Positions 22,185-33,420 of a stretch of 64,000 bases of DNA are shown here, in pieces (position 1 is the stretch's first letter; every line of letters starts with the position of its first letter). Origin of the DNA: Clavaria fumosa (Eukaryota; Basidiomycota; Agaricomycetes; Agaricales; Clavariaceae); NCBI GenBank assembly GCA_951802425.1, contig OX637804.1, positions 930,001-994,000 of the forward strand, read 5' to 3'. The position numbers were made by a program, and so were the translations under genes. Under the pieces are notes generated by a model. That model was not told the DNA's origin and ran no database searches. It saw only the letters and a list, made by a program, of their open reading frames with translations.

Positions 22185-22865
22185 TCACCGCTGGTGATAT
22201 GGAAGGAATAAGTGGTGGGGAGGATGATGGTGAGGGCGTTGTCGGCGTGACAGCCAGATTTGGGCTACCAGGTCAATCAGTATATCATGTGGGACATTAA
22301 AGAACAGGACGCACTTGAGAATAACTGTCGCGAATGAGCCTATGGGAAGGCTGGTGGGCATGTGGCTGATGATTGTTGAGTCAGGACAAACAGACAGGTG
22401 GTAAGGAAAAACACGCAAAGGATCCACGGGAGTGGAAATCGGGGTCGTGGCAACCATTTGCGTATAGGATGCAGATGTAGCTGTTGAGTAAGATATTCTG
22501 GAATAGGTTGTTGTGAGACTCCCAAGGCAATCCGACGAGCCGGGTTGGACGATATAATATAGACCGCAACCATACAGGCCATGGAGTGCAACACCTGCAG
22601 GAACGTTGCAAATCCATTCCACATAGCCCATGCCTTTGGGGATAAACATGGTAAAAAGCTTAGCATCGGCTGGTACGCCGAGAACGTCCATCGTAATCTC
22701 TTCCGTCGTGTTGTAGTAGAAGTAAAACGGCGCGCATTCTTGTGCTGTAGATGAAACGATAAGTTGGCGGATGCTCCCATAGTCCAATCGCCACCCTTGT
22801 GTCGGCACTGACTGCGCGGCTGTTGTCGCAAGTGTCGCCAGAGCTGTTGTAAGTTGGGAACACAT
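22185..22865 (-). CDS. Hypothetical secreted/membrane-anchored protein (G module)
   Basis: A minus-strand frame from an ATG at 22865. The N terminus (MCSQLTTALATLATTAAQS) resembles a weak signal peptide. The central part reads QECAPFYFYYNTTEE, MFIPKGMGYVEWICNVPAG and YYIVQPGSSDCLG, followed by a Ser/Thr-rich tract and a hydrophobic stretch (GSFATVILKCVLFF). This layout suggests basidiomycete secreted beta-rich proteins with a Ser/Thr stalk, but I cannot name the family. Upstream exon(s) are likely: 22920-23110 on the minus strand reads PPTIGCSYGQGSFAGY and ends in a GTAAGT donor. The 5' part is duplicated in inverse orientation at 25765-26335. Confidence 0.45.
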   Translation of the reverse strand: MCSQLTTALATLATTAAQSVPTQGWRLDYGSIRQLIVSSTAQECAPFYFYYNTTEEITMDVLGVPADAKLFTMFIPKGMGYVEWICNVPAGVALHGLYGCGLYYIVQPGSSDCLGSLTTTYSRISYSTATSASYTQMVATTPISTPVDPLRVFPYHLSVCPDSTIISHMPTSLPIGSFATVILKCVLFFNVPHDILIDLVAQIWLSRRQRPHHHPPHHLFLPYHQR

Positions 22866-23290
22866 TGTCTCGCCGTACCGCGGTCAAGGTGCCTGGGAGA
22901 GAAGGATGTTTCCTGCAAAACGCGGTTTGATACGAACATTGCGGTTACCCTTCCGCACCATCCCAACCATCATTGAAGGAACGGATGTCCAACCTACTTA
23001 CATAATGTCGTACATAATGCCCAGCGATTCTGATGCAGATCTGTTGGCCGGCGTAGCTCGTGTACCCGGCGAATGATCCCTGACCATACGAGCAGCCAAT
23101 GGTTGGCGGTGCATGTAACGATATCTTGTATCTTGAGGCTGTGGTGAAAAAGGACTTGGATGGCTGATACAGAAAGACTTGAGGGTAGTGAAGGTTAAAC
23201 TATATAAATGGATAGGAGTGCTCGGAGTTGCAAATCTCGGCTTGTCGATCTTGAGCTCAAGAGGGCAGGTGGCTGTGCAGACCGAGCTTC
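22690..23290 (-). repeat. Inverted duplication module G (left)
   Basis: Reverse complement of about 25765-26335, covering the promoter and 5' coding part of the hypothetical secreted protein. Shared landmarks are ATCTTGAGCTCAAGATCGAC-type sequence next to AAGCCGAGATTTGCAACTCC and CGTTACATGCACCGCCAACC. It lies inside the spacer of the A inverted pair, so the two inverted pairs interleave (A, G, A', G'). Confidence 0.85.
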
Positions 23291-23359
23291 TCCGACTAGC
23301 CTTACCTTATCCGTTCTCCTTACTTATATTAAAGTAATTTTCGTCTATTGCTGTTACCC

Positions 23360-24060
23360 TCCCGCCTGCCCTCGCTTTCGCCTCTGCCCTCGCTGTCGCT
23401 GTCGCTTCACCTGTTCTCGCTACCGCCTTCCCCACCCCTGTCTTCGCCTACCCTTACCCTGCCTGATGCCGGCTGCATGCTGCCCACATCGACTTGTGCT
23501 ACCTGTGCGCTGCCCGCTCGCTGTCTACGCCACCTCACGCTTGTGCGCTGCTTGCTTGCTGTTTGTACTGCCCACACACTGTCTGCACTTTCTCGCACCA
23601 CCGGCGCGTCATCTGCTTGCTGCCCGCTGCCCGCTGCTTGCTGCCTGCGCTGCCTACCTGCTGCCAGCCGCCAACTCCCCGCACCGTCTGCTCGCTGCCT
23701 GCGCTGTCTCGCCGCCCACTGCCTGCACTGTTTTCTCGTAGCCCGCTGCCTGCGCTGCCCGCTGCCTGCACCATCTGCTCGCTGCCCGCACCGTCTGCCC
23801 ACGCCGTCTGCTCGCTGCTGCCCATGCCTTCTGCTCGCTGCCCACGCCGTCTGCTCGCTGCCCACGCCGTCTGCATTGGTTCCCGCGCTGCCTGCGTACC
23901 GCCCACACCATCTTGCGCCACCTGCACGCCACCTGACTCTACCTGCACACTGCCCATGTGACCTACATACCACCTGCTCCCCGCCCGTCCTACTTGCGCC
24001 GCCTGCATGCCACCCTTACCCACCCACCGCTTCTGGCCAGCCCATTCTTGCCCGGCAGCA
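23360..24060 (-). repeat. Low-complexity CTGCCxGCTGC array (copy 2)
   Basis: The complementary version of the array at 21270-22020, with CTGCCCGC, GCTGCCTGC and CGTCTGCTCGC words. It is not considered coding although several frames are open for more than 150 codons. Confidence 0.8.
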
Positions 24061-24707
24061 GCCCCAGCACCTGCAGTGGTGGCGGCAGCGACGCCCCAGG
24101 TCCCCTACCGTGGTCACGGACTTTGGTGGTGAGTTGGGCTGACAATTTATGGCAGGAGTGGAGGCAATGGGTGATGGGTGTGAACAGCAGTGGCAGCAGG
24201 GTAGGAGCAGTAGCGACAGCAGCAATTTGGCGGCAGAAATACTGTAGCAGTGAAACTTTTGTGTTTTATAAACATTCAAATAAACAGTGCAGGCTTGAAC
24301 TCATGTCATTGTCGTCGTTACCATCATCATTGACTGCAGCAGACAGTTACGTACTGTCAACGCTGTGATGACTTGTGTCACCTACAAGGTGCTGAGTCCT
24401 TGTTGATGGTATGTATTCCATGAGGCACACATGAGCACCACGGTAATAGTAGCAGTACAGTAGAGAATATATTCGACAGACGAGGTCATCAAAGCAACGG
24501 ACGCAGTACTAACAAATTTACGAATGAGCGCATTAATGAGCGGAAGATAACATCGTCTAGTCTACGCCGCCATACAATAATAGGAGTTAAATGTGCGAGG
24601 GCAGTCTCGGTGGCATCTCCAAATCGACATACTCGAAATCCCCCTCTCCCAATGCGAAATCCTCTTCCCCCCCTGCGATCGACACTATGTGTCTGGACCT
24701 GCATAAG

Positions 24708-25564
24708 TCACCTCAGAATATTGTGGGGAAAATCAGGAAAGGCGGAGTACCAGCCAGTGTTCTTGTACGAGTGATATGAAGTGACACGTTCTTTCGAATT
24801 CTGATTCAGGAGGACTTCGTATAGCTCCGTCAAAAATATGTTATGGGCGACAACAACAACGTGGGGAAGGTCGGGAAGAACTTCGGGATTGCCCTGCTGA
24901 ACGAATTCTGTGGCCAGACTTTTCAAAGGATCTTCGGAGTATTTGCCCCAAAGGTGGACAATATACTGCAGAGATTCCTTAGCTCGGCGAGCAACGTCAT
25001 TCAAAGATTCACCCCCGCCCTCGGGCCTGAAGTCGCGTTGAGACGCTGTGGGCATTCCACCTTTATAATCCCAGCCGTAGATAAAAGGTGCAAGGTCGAC
25101 AGAGTATCCTGCCCTGGATTGGACCTTTTCCCCATATTCGCGTTCGACGAGGAGTGGCCTTCGAAAGACTTTTGGATGTCTCACATTTTCTTTTTCGATT
25201 GCGGCAGCCGTCTCGTAGGCTCGCGTCAAGGTGGAAGATAATAAACGATCGATACGAACGTTCTTCCACTCTTCTCCAAGACGTTCCGCCTGCCTGTTTC
25301 CAAGGCCAGTGAGGGGTGCGTCTCTGCCAGTGGCGCAGAAACTGGCAAAGTGCTGAAAGAAAAGCTCATGCTCCGTGCATCTGACAAGTTGACAGGAAAA
25401 AATACCTCTGCGTGTCGAATGAGAGATAAAACGACGACTTTTCTTTTATTCGCAGCAGCGGGAGCGGGCAAATTGGCTCCTTCGTCATGCTGGACTTGAG
25501 CGGAGGCTGGGGAGGTGCTGGTATGGCTCTCGGCGGACGACGCTGGATTGGCTGGATTATCCAT
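24708..25564 (-). CDS. Histidine phosphatase (phosphoglycerate-mutase family), intact copy
   Basis: Two exons (25564-25406 and 25352-24708; 53-bp intron with GTATTT donor and TTTCAG acceptor) give 267 residues. The first 45 residues are Pro/Ala/Ser-rich. The catalytic LIRHAE motif ends exactly at the exon junction, followed by GRDAPLTGLG, the phosphate-binding SSTLTRAYETA, the acid region GGGESLNDVARRA and the second His in VVVVAHNIF (A in place of the usual G before it). The protein probably hydrolyses a small phosphorylated metabolite, but the family is too broad to name a substrate. Compared with the left copy it lacks the 5-bp duplication and is open throughout. Confidence 0.87.
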
Positions 25565-25764
25565 TGCACAGTGGAGTTCTCGACGCGATGCGAAATTTCC
25601 TTGAGTCAGGTCAGTCAATATGTTTCCGTTTGTCGGATATTTCAAGCGGAGCACGAACGTTATTTTACACTTTTCACAGCCACGCGCATCGCGCGATACT
25701 GCTCAGTTCACCAGGTACGCACCTCTTACGAGTACAGTAGCCAGTAATAAGTTGTCTCGGTCTG

Positions 25765-26335
25765 CACAGCCACCAGCCATCTTGAGCTCAAGATCGACAA
25801 GCCGAGATTTGCAACTCCGAGCACTCGTAGTTTAACTTTCTGTATCAGCCATCCAAGTCCTTTTTCACCACAGCCTCAAGATACAAGATATCGTTACATG
25901 CACCGCCAACCATTGGCTGCTCGTGTGGTCAGGGATCATTCGCCGGGTACACGAGCTACGCCGGCCAACAGATCTGCATCAGAATCGCTGGAGGATCGTC
26001 GCATTATTATGTAAGTAGGTTGGACATACGTTCCTTCAATGATGGTTGGGATGGTGCAGAAGGGTAACCGCAATGTTCGTATCAAGCCGCGTTTTCGGCA
26101 GTTTGCAGGAAACATCCTTCTCTCCCAAGCACCTTGACCGCGATACGGCGAGACAATGTGTTCCCAACTTACAACAGCTCTGGCGACACTTGCGACAACA
26201 GCCGCGCAGTCAGTGCCGACACAAGGGTGGCGATTGGACTATGGGAGCATTGGCCAACTTATCGTTTCATCCACAGCACAAGAATGCGCGCCGTTTTACA
26301 TCTACTACAACACGACGGAAGAGATTACGATGGAC
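25765..26335 (+). repeat. Inverted duplication module G (right, truncated)
   Basis: Inverse copy of about 23290-22690. Homology ends near 26335, inside the coding part (after TTEEITMD), where unrelated sequence begins. Confidence 0.85.
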
Positions 26336-26503
26336 TTTATGAATATGACCATGATCTTTCTGTTTTTTGGGACGGTGTACAATGCCGATGATGTTTTATG
26401 TTCAGGGGGACCCATTTTCTGTATATCTCCACGAGATCATCGATTTGATTGGGTGGCTCGGCGAATTGGAGCAGGCTGTGAAGTTGCGCGAACTGTCGGT
26501 TAG
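26156..26503 (+). pseudogene. Truncated copy of the hypothetical secreted protein
   Basis: The first 59 codons match the gene at 22185-22865 almost exactly (MCSQLTTALATLATTAAQS, QECAPFYIYYNTTEE). The match stops at TMD and the frame continues into unrelated residues. The conserved WICNVPAG/YIVQPG part is missing, so this copy is a duplication breakpoint product. Confidence 0.7.
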
Positions 26504-26715
26504 GCTGGTTGAGGAGGATGGCTTGGTCATCTTCACGGCTGGTGACATATACAAGTATGTTCTGACATTTTCTGGTCAGTGCGCAAAGGAGGCTGCCGTG
26601 GTACTGGATGATGGCATGGCCTGGGTGACGCGCGAATATAGTCACAATCGACTGTAATGACGCATCTTGTATGAGATATTATACTGTATATACCTTTCAC
26701 ACTCTACTCAGCCCA
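26336..26715. other. Unassigned sequence between duplication modules
   Basis: 380 bp with one open stretch (26367-26657, plus). It has no recognised domain and separates the truncated G module from the first 2.15-kb direct repeat. Confidence 0.35.
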
Positions 26716-28890
26716 TGCACAGCCACCTCACCGCTTCACCGTGACATCCCCAGACAGCGCAAAGGTTGTACCTACCCAATTACGAAAGTTGTGGTGATGC
26801 TTGACTCGCGAATGAAGGTGAAGGTTCGGCGCGCTTGCTCGGAGAAGAAGAGTCGACCCGTCCCCGCATGTCGTCGCGCGTATTAAGCCTAGTGACAATG
26901 TCAGTCCGTACCGAACCAAGATCTCAATTGGCCTACAGTGCAAGATAAGAATTAAAGTACACTAGGCATCGATATGTCAGTGACACACGTTAGTCACAGA
27001 CAGACAAACCGGCTACGCACACTTTGACACCAGGAACGATATCAGTGAACCAAAGGTAGCGAGCGGCAGAGTGAGGCGCTGGAGGGGCAGCAAGCAAACA
27101 TCAACCTCTGGTCTGATATGAACGTAGAACTCACAAATATCAATTGTAACAATGAAAGGAGACTGCGTAGGCTTCAGGATATATGGGGGCGCAGCAGAAG
27201 AGACACTTACGAGACAGCCAAGCCTGCTCAGACGGGGGGCATGGTCAGTCAAATGTTACCTGAATCAGCTTTGTCTAACCTGAGCTGATAGCATATCTGA
27301 TCAGGCTTTTGATAAGCGATTTCGTTCTGTAATTGGAGCAATTCAGTTTCCTAGAAGCGGCTGAACTATCAGGAGAGCAGTGCGTACTCGCCAAACGACG
27401 TCTTCGCCACGGCCCTGTGAAGATAGTAGCACAACGCAGCAGTCACACTAGTGTTTGCTACGAAGATGCCAGTGATGTCGGCGAGTAGTAGGTCCTAGAC
27501 AAATGAGAGAATGTAAGAATACAAGATCAGCGCAAAATGCCATGCTTACTTGTTCGAGACGGTATGCTGGTTCTAGATTTGCTCCAAAAGCCGCAGCACC
27601 AGACTTGCGAAGGCTGAGGGAAACAGTTCATATCGACGGCGTCGTTTTATAGTTGACAGACATACAGCAGAATGCCTACGGCTGCAGCAGCAACAGTCAA
27701 TAATTTACTTGACATGAGTAGAAGAGGAGGAATAGTGTACCAATGGATGCTCCGAGGGTACATAGTGATGTAATGACCTATTTAATGGACATTGAACGGA
27801 TCGTCGGTAAGAAATGTATCCGAGACGCAATGAGACACGCACAATCCAAGCGACCACCCATATGTTCCGTTTACTGACTATTCCAAGTGATGAGTGAGTC
27901 AAATGCACAGGCTGCACAGTTTGGAAGGTTGGAAAGTGCCTCACACAACCACACACAGCGCGCGAATAATCTAGTGAGAAAGTTAGCTGGATAAATACGC
28001 TAGTTCCATGTAATGCTCACAATCGAATGGCAAAATTGGAAATTTCCTACGTGATACACGTTATTAGCCAACAGACGCGCGGTTGGGACAAGTACTCCAC
28101 CGAGGTAATAAGCAATGTCTATAACGGCCAAAACCAGACATAATTAGTAGTTGCTGGCGCGAGCAAAAGATCATTCAATACCGAGAAACTCCTGCGGCAT
28201 TTTGCATGTCAAGGAAATGAGAAAGGGTAAATGAGCGAGAGGCTTACCACGAGAAGACGTTGAAAACATTAGGGTTTCCCCACTGAGTCACCAACTCGTC
28301 GAATGGGACGTAAACGGTTAAGATCGCATTGAATGTGTTCAATGCTCTGTTGGTGGGCGTGATCAGTCTTGGTTTCTTGGTTACATCAGACTGATCAAGG
28401 CACATGGACACGCACAGCAAGAAAGTCACCTGCCGTGGACATCATTTCAACAACTTTTGAATAAATCGAACAAAAACTGCTCACCGAAGATCTTTGGAAG
28501 AGACTCCGATTCTTGCTGTGTTTGAAGAAGCTATAAGCCTGCAGGCACGACATCCCCCAAAACCTGTTGCGTCCAAAGGAAGCTCTGGATGAGCTCAACA
28601 GTTTTGAAACGACCGTAGGTAGACTCTTACGCAGCGGACAGATGTGCTGATGAAATACAAACGTCTCAGCGCACTTCCAACTAACGAATGAATACAAGAC
28701 GGCTTACATCCAATGAGTTGTGGACCAAACTCCAGAACGACGGTGGTCCCCATATTGGCTGTAAAGGCTTTGAGAGGGTGGTCAGGCTTGAAGACCTGCT
28801 CTGTATGGCATCACGATCCGTTGATTTGCCGTCCTGCAGCGCCCTTTGATCGTCAGTCCCACAGAGCATTGTCAGCAAGAGCAAGATGGT
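26716..28890. repeat. Direct duplication module D (copy 1), about 2.15 kb
   Basis: Nearly identical to 31283-33420 in the same orientation, with scattered substitutions and small indels. It starts at GCACAGCCACCTCA and ends in GCAAGATGGTGATGTGAAGTCACG. It carries a DUF6534-like gene on the minus strand. A hAT fragment and a copy of the A-arm tail lie between the two copies. Confidence 0.9.
27013..28753 (-). CDS. DUF6534-like seven-helix membrane protein (copy 1), exons approximate
   Basis: Many short exons on the minus strand match the family order. These are MGTTVVLEFGPQLIG (ATG at 28753), WGMSCLQAYSFFKHSKN, ALNTFNAILTVYVPFDELVTQ, then a helix SLCTLGASIGTLFLLFYSC and EPAYRLEQ. DLLLADITGIFVANTSVTAA follows, then RTKSLIKSLIRYAISSG, and a C-terminal hydrophobic exon ending at 27013. 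GT-AG borders are visible at most of these. I did not obtain one uninterrupted frame, especially around 27950-28200, so it may be intact with exons I misplaced or it may be decayed. This large Agaricomycete family has no known function. Confidence 0.5.
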
Positions 28891-28984
28891 GATGTGAAGT
28901 CACGCCGACTGGCTGGTGGCTGTGCAGACATAGTTGATTAGCGCTTAGCCTTCGACATGAGCGTAAGTGTCGCAGCCCAATGAA

Positions 28985-30150
28985 CCGCCGCTACAGTGGA
29001 ATGATTGACAACGCACCGACAGACGTTTATGTTGCCGCATTCTTCCTGGATCCTCGTGCGTAATCCTACCATTATACCAACTCCAGAGCTCACCATAGCC
29101 TGCCCAGGTTATCGCCATTCAGATGTCTTCAGCCGCAAAAGCATAAACCCTTTGACTGTCCCTTCTGTTGTGATCAGCCATGTCCAGGGTCACCCAATTG
29201 CAAAAGCGAAGAAAGACGATGGAATCCTGAAACGCGTTGGGCTGTGCCTTCAACGTATCTTGAAAAATGAATATGGAGATGCCTATGCTGTCGGAGTGGC
29301 CATACAAGAGTCTCAGGAGATTATGAAGGACAGGAATCATCATCTCGCTCACCTAACACCCACTGAGGCATTAGCCGAACTCAAGACTCAATTGAAGGCT
29401 TATGCTGAAGGCGAGGAACCGTTTGACCGTTTTTTCAATGAAAAGGAACTCGTGCGGGAGTGGTGGACGAAGGTGCAGAAAAAGAGAGATGCCGCTGTCC
29501 TAGGGGTGCGTCGATGAACTTAATGTGTGCGGGTGACTCATACTCCATCATAGTCACTTGCTATCAAGATATATTCCATTGCTGTTGTCTCGATGGAAGA
29601 TGAACGGACAATGTCAGCAATTACATGGCTTAATAGTGCAAGGCGAAGCAGACAGCTTGTTTCCACGGTTCAAGACCATATCAAAATTCGACAATGGCAT
29701 CGATATAATCCAACAGTATGTGTGCAAACTTATTAGTGAAATAAGTCCGAGCTGAGTGACCTGCAGAATGTGGATCCAAATCTCAAACCAGTACCGAAGT
29801 GGTGTGACTTAAAGAAAGTGCTCGGAAAACAAAGGGACACAGACGCTTTACCGACCACCTCTCCTCCTAATCTACCAGCTTTGCCAGCAGATGCAGATTC
29901 TCAGATGCAGACACAGACACTCGACGATGGCCTGGATGTATTTGACGAGCCAGAGCCTGATCTCACTGATGTTGACGGGACAACATTCATTTCGTCTAGA
30001 GATATTAATCTTCAAGCCTCAGTATTACTCGATGTTCTTGCAGATCAGCCACGCATTCAAGTGCAACAGGGTACAAAGAGTTTACAGGATGATACAGTGT
30101 CTCGGGCAGTACCCGCTGCACCGCAGGAGGTTGAATGGGACCTGTGGTAG
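28985..30150 (+). pseudogene. hAT transposase, C-terminal part only
   Basis: The sequence begins RYSGMIDNAPTDVYVAAFFLDP and continues NPLTVPSVVI and LAELKTQLKAYAEGEEPFD. After a 48-bp intron (29506-29553) it gives LAIKIYSIAVVSMEDERTMS, followed by ITWLNSARR and STVQDHIKIRQW. This is the hAT dimerisation domain of fungal elements. A 51-bp intron (29716-29766) joins NVDPNLKPVPKWCD and an acidic tail ending EVEWDLW at 30150. The BED finger and the first part of the catalytic domain are missing, so the fragment begins abruptly after module D copy 1. No stop was seen within the retained exons. It was probably carried here as part of a truncated element. Confidence 0.75.
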
Positions 30151-30335
30151 CGCTAATTTACCCTAATTTACACTAATTTACTGCTAATTTACCCTAATTT
30201 ACCCTAATTTACCCGGCTAATTTACCTGGGTTAATTTACCGTCTTTTACCTGGGTAAATTTGGCCTGCGCAGATGCCTGAGGGAAATTTACCCAGTAAAT
30301 TTCATCTCAGACCTAATTTACGGTACACTACAGCC
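30150..30335 (+). repeat. Subterminal repeat block, CTAATTTACCC
   Basis: The motif CTAATTTACC(C/A) occurs about six times in tandem (30151-30215), then in degenerate and inverted form (GGTAAATTTGG, GGGAAATTTACCC, ACCTAATTTACGG) up to about 30330. It directly follows the hAT transposase stop codon and probably is the 3' subterminal repeat of that element. Its 11-bp period with CCCTAA-like phase can be mistaken for telomeric repeat. Confidence 0.65.
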
Positions 30336-30339
30336 CATC

Positions 30340-31235
30340 TCCGTTGCTCCATCGCTGTCTCCTTGTCTTATCGACGCCTGCCTTCGCTGTCGCTTGCCCC
30401 GCCGTTATTACTGTCCGTCCTCGGCCTCAGTATTGCCTGCCCCCGCCCCTGCTCTTGCTCGCCCGTGCTTCACCCTCATCGCCTCCCCGCTCCTGTCACC
30501 TCCCCTTGCTGTCGCTTCGCCTGCCCTTGTTGCTCTCCTTGCCGTCGCCCCGCCTGCCGTCGCTTTTGCCTCTGCCTTTGCTGTCGGCTTTCTTGCCCTC
30601 GCTGTCGCTTCACCTGTCCTTGCTACCGCCTTGTCTCGCCTACCCCCACCCTCGTCACTTTCCCCTGCCACTGCCCACGCTGCCTGGCACCGGCTGCTCG
30701 CTGCCTGGCACCGGCTGCTCGCTGCCTGCGCCGGCTGTGTGCTGCCTACACCGACTTGCGCTACCTGTGCACTGCCCGCTCGCTGACGGCCCAGGTCCCC
30801 TACCGCAGTCGCAAACCGTGGTGGTGACTTGGACTGACAATTTATGGCAGGAGTGGAAGCGATGGGTGATGGGTGTAAACAGCAGTGGCAGCAGGGTAGG
30901 AGCAGTGGCGACAGCAGCAATTTGGCGGCAGCAATACTGTAGCAGCGAAACTTTTGTGTTTTATAAACATTCAAATAAACAGTGCAGGCTTGAACTCATG
31001 TCATTGTCGTCGTTACCATCACCATTGACTGCAGCAGACAGTTACGTACTGTCAACGCTGTGATGACTTGTGTCACCTACAAGGTGCTGAGTCCTCGTTG
31101 ATGGTATGTATTCCATGAGGTACCCATGAGCACCACGGTACTAGTAACAGCACAGTAGAGAATATATCCGACAGACGAGGTCATCAAAGCAAACGGACGC
31201 AGCACTAACAAATTTACGAATGAGCGCCTTAATGA
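30340..31235 (+). repeat. Third copy of the A-arm tail (low-complexity array plus conserved 430 bp)
   Basis: 30340-30790 is a CTGCC/CGCTGTCGC array related to 23360-24060. 30790-31230 matches 24085-24540 closely (GGCCCAGGTCCCC, CAAATAAACAGTGCAGGC, CACCTACAAGGTGCTGAGTC). Orientation is the same as the right A arm. The histidine phosphatase is absent, so the array plus 430 bp moves separately from it. Confidence 0.85.
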
Positions 31236-31282
31236 GCACTTGCATTGACATACTGGGAGGTACTCCCAGCTTTATTAATGTT

Positions 31283-33420
31283 ATGCACAGCCACCTCACA
31301 GCTTTCAGACAGTGCGACCCAATTACGCACTTTGTGGTGATGCTTGACTCACGAGTGAAGGTGAAGGTTCGGCGCGCTTGCTCGGAGAAGAGGAGTCGAC
31401 CCGTCCCCGCATGTCGTCGCGCGTATTAAGCCTAGTGACAATGTCAGTCCGTACCGAACAAAGATCTCAATTGACCTACATTGCAAGATAAGAATTAAAG
31501 TACACTAGGCATCGATATGTCAGTGACACACGTTAGTCACAGACAGACAAACCGGCTACGCACACTTTGACACCAGGAATGCTAGCAATGAACCAAAGCC
31601 AGTGAACGGCAGAGTGAGGTGCTGGAGGGGCAGCAAGCAAACATCAACCTCTGGTCTGAATATGAACGTAGGGCTCACCAATATCAATTGTAACAATGAA
31701 AAGAGACTGTGCAGGCTTCAGGATATATGGGGGCGCAGCAGAAGAGACACCTACGAGACAGCCAAGCCTGCTCAGACGGGGGGCATGGTCAGTCAAATGT
31801 TACCTGAATCAGCTTTGTCTAACCTGAGCTGATAGCATATCTGATTAGGCTTTTGATAAGCGATTTTGTTCTGCAATCGGGGCAATTAAAGAGGCGGCTG
31901 AACTATCAGGAGAGCAGTGCGTACTCGCTAAACGGCGTCTTCGCCCCGGCCATGTAAAGGTAGTAGCACAACGCAGCAGTCACACTAGTGTTTGCCACGA
32001 AGACGCCAGTGATGGCGGTAATTAGCAGGTCCTAGACAAATGAGAGAATGTAAGAATTAAAGATCGGCGCAAAATGCCATGCTTACGCGTTCGAGACGGT
32101 ATGTTGGTTCCGGATTCGCCCCAAAAGCCGCAGCATCAGAATTGCGAAGGCTGAGGGAAATGATTCACATTGACGGTGTCGTTTGATAGTTGACAGACAT
32201 ACAGCAGAACGCCTATGGCTGCAGCAGCAACAGTCAATAATTCTTTTGACATGAGTAGAAGGGAAGGAATAGTGTACCAGTGGATGCTCCGAGGGTACAT
32301 AGTGATGTAATGACCTATTCGATGGACATTGAACGGATCTTCGGTAAGAAATGTATTCGAGACGCAATGAGACACGCACAATCCAGGCAACCACCCATAT
32401 GTTCCGTTTACTGACTATTCCAAGTGATGAGTGAGTCAAATGCACAGGCGGTACGGTTTGGAAAGTGCCTCACACAACCACACACAGCGCGCGAGTAATC
32501 TGGTGAGAAAGTCAGTTGGATAAATACGCCAGTTCCATGTAACGCTCACAATCGAATGGCAAAATTGGAGATTTCCTACGTGACATACGTTGTCAGCCAA
32601 CAGACGCGCGGTTGGAACAAGAACTCCACCGAGGTGATAAGCAATGTCTATAAGCGGCCAAAACCAGGCATACATTAGTAGTTGCTGGCGCGAGCAAAAT
32701 ATCATTCAATACCGAGAAACTCCTGCGGCATTTTGCATGTCAAGGAAATGAGAAAGGGTAAATGAGCGAGAAATTTACCACGAGAAGACATTGAAAACAT
32801 TAGGGTTTCCCCACTGAGTCACCAACTCGTCGAATGGGACGTAAATGGTTATGATCGCATTGAATGTGTTCAATGCTCTGTTGGTGGGCGCGATCAGTCT
32901 TGGGTCTTGGTTACATCAGACTGATCAAGGCACATGGACACGCACAGCAAGAAAGTCACCTGCCGTGGACATCGTTTCGGCGATTTTTGAATAAATCAAA
33001 CAAAAACTGCTCACCGAAGATCTTTGGAAGAGACTCCGATTCTTGCTGTGTTTGAAGAAGCTATAAGCCTGCAGGCACGACATCCCCCAAAACCTGTTGC
33101 GTCCGAAGGAAGCTCTGGATGAGCTCAACAATTTTGAAACGACCGTAGGTAAACTCTTACGCAGCGGACAGATGTGCTGATGAATACAAACGTCTCAGCG
33201 CACTTCCAACTAACGAATGAATACAAGACGGCTTACATCCAATGAGTTGTGGACCAACCTGCAGAACGACGGTAGTCCCCATATTGGCTGTGAAGGCTTT
33301 GAGGGTGGTCAGGCTTATGAAGACTTGCTCTGCATAGCATCACGATCCGTTAATTTGCCGTCCCGCAGCACCCTTTCACCACATGGGGTTGACCATTGTC
33401 AAGCAAGATGGTGATGTGAA
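31283..33420. repeat. Direct duplication module D (copy 2)
   Basis: Second copy of 26716-28890. Both copies are preceded by unrelated sequence, and copy 2 is followed by single-copy DNA. Confidence 0.9.
31556..33282 (-). CDS. DUF6534-like membrane protein (copy 2), exons approximate
   Basis: It has the same exon order as the gene at 27013-28753: MGTTVVLQVGPQLIG (ATG at 33282), WGMSCLQAYSFFKH, the ALNTFNAIxTxYVPFDELVTQ exon, and a late exon reading ITGVFVANTSVTAALCYYL. Amino-acid differences between the copies are scattered, and small indels fall in non-coding stretches. I could not confirm an uninterrupted frame. The C-terminal end is placed by homology to copy 1. Confidence 0.45.

Larger units (their letters stand above)
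23318..25627 (-). repeat. Inverted duplication arm A (right), about 2.3 kb
   Basis: Complement of 19738-22062. It carries the intact histidine phosphatase (24708-25564) and the complementary low-complexity array (23360-24060). Homology stops near 25627, where the upstream sequences diverge. A 30-bp block (CAGGTACGCACC and CTCTTACGAGTA) then recurs in direct orientation at 19669-19695 and 25711-25740. Confidence 0.9.

Noticed and set aside
21267..24142. Cys/Ala/Leu-rich frames of 100-260 codons
   Set aside because: They follow the GCAGCG/CTGCC low-complexity array and appear in several registers on both strands, so not genes.
30150..30240. Possible internal telomere repeat (CCCTAA-like)
   Set aside because: The period is 11 bp (CTAATTTACCC), not 6, and it adjoins a hAT transposase.
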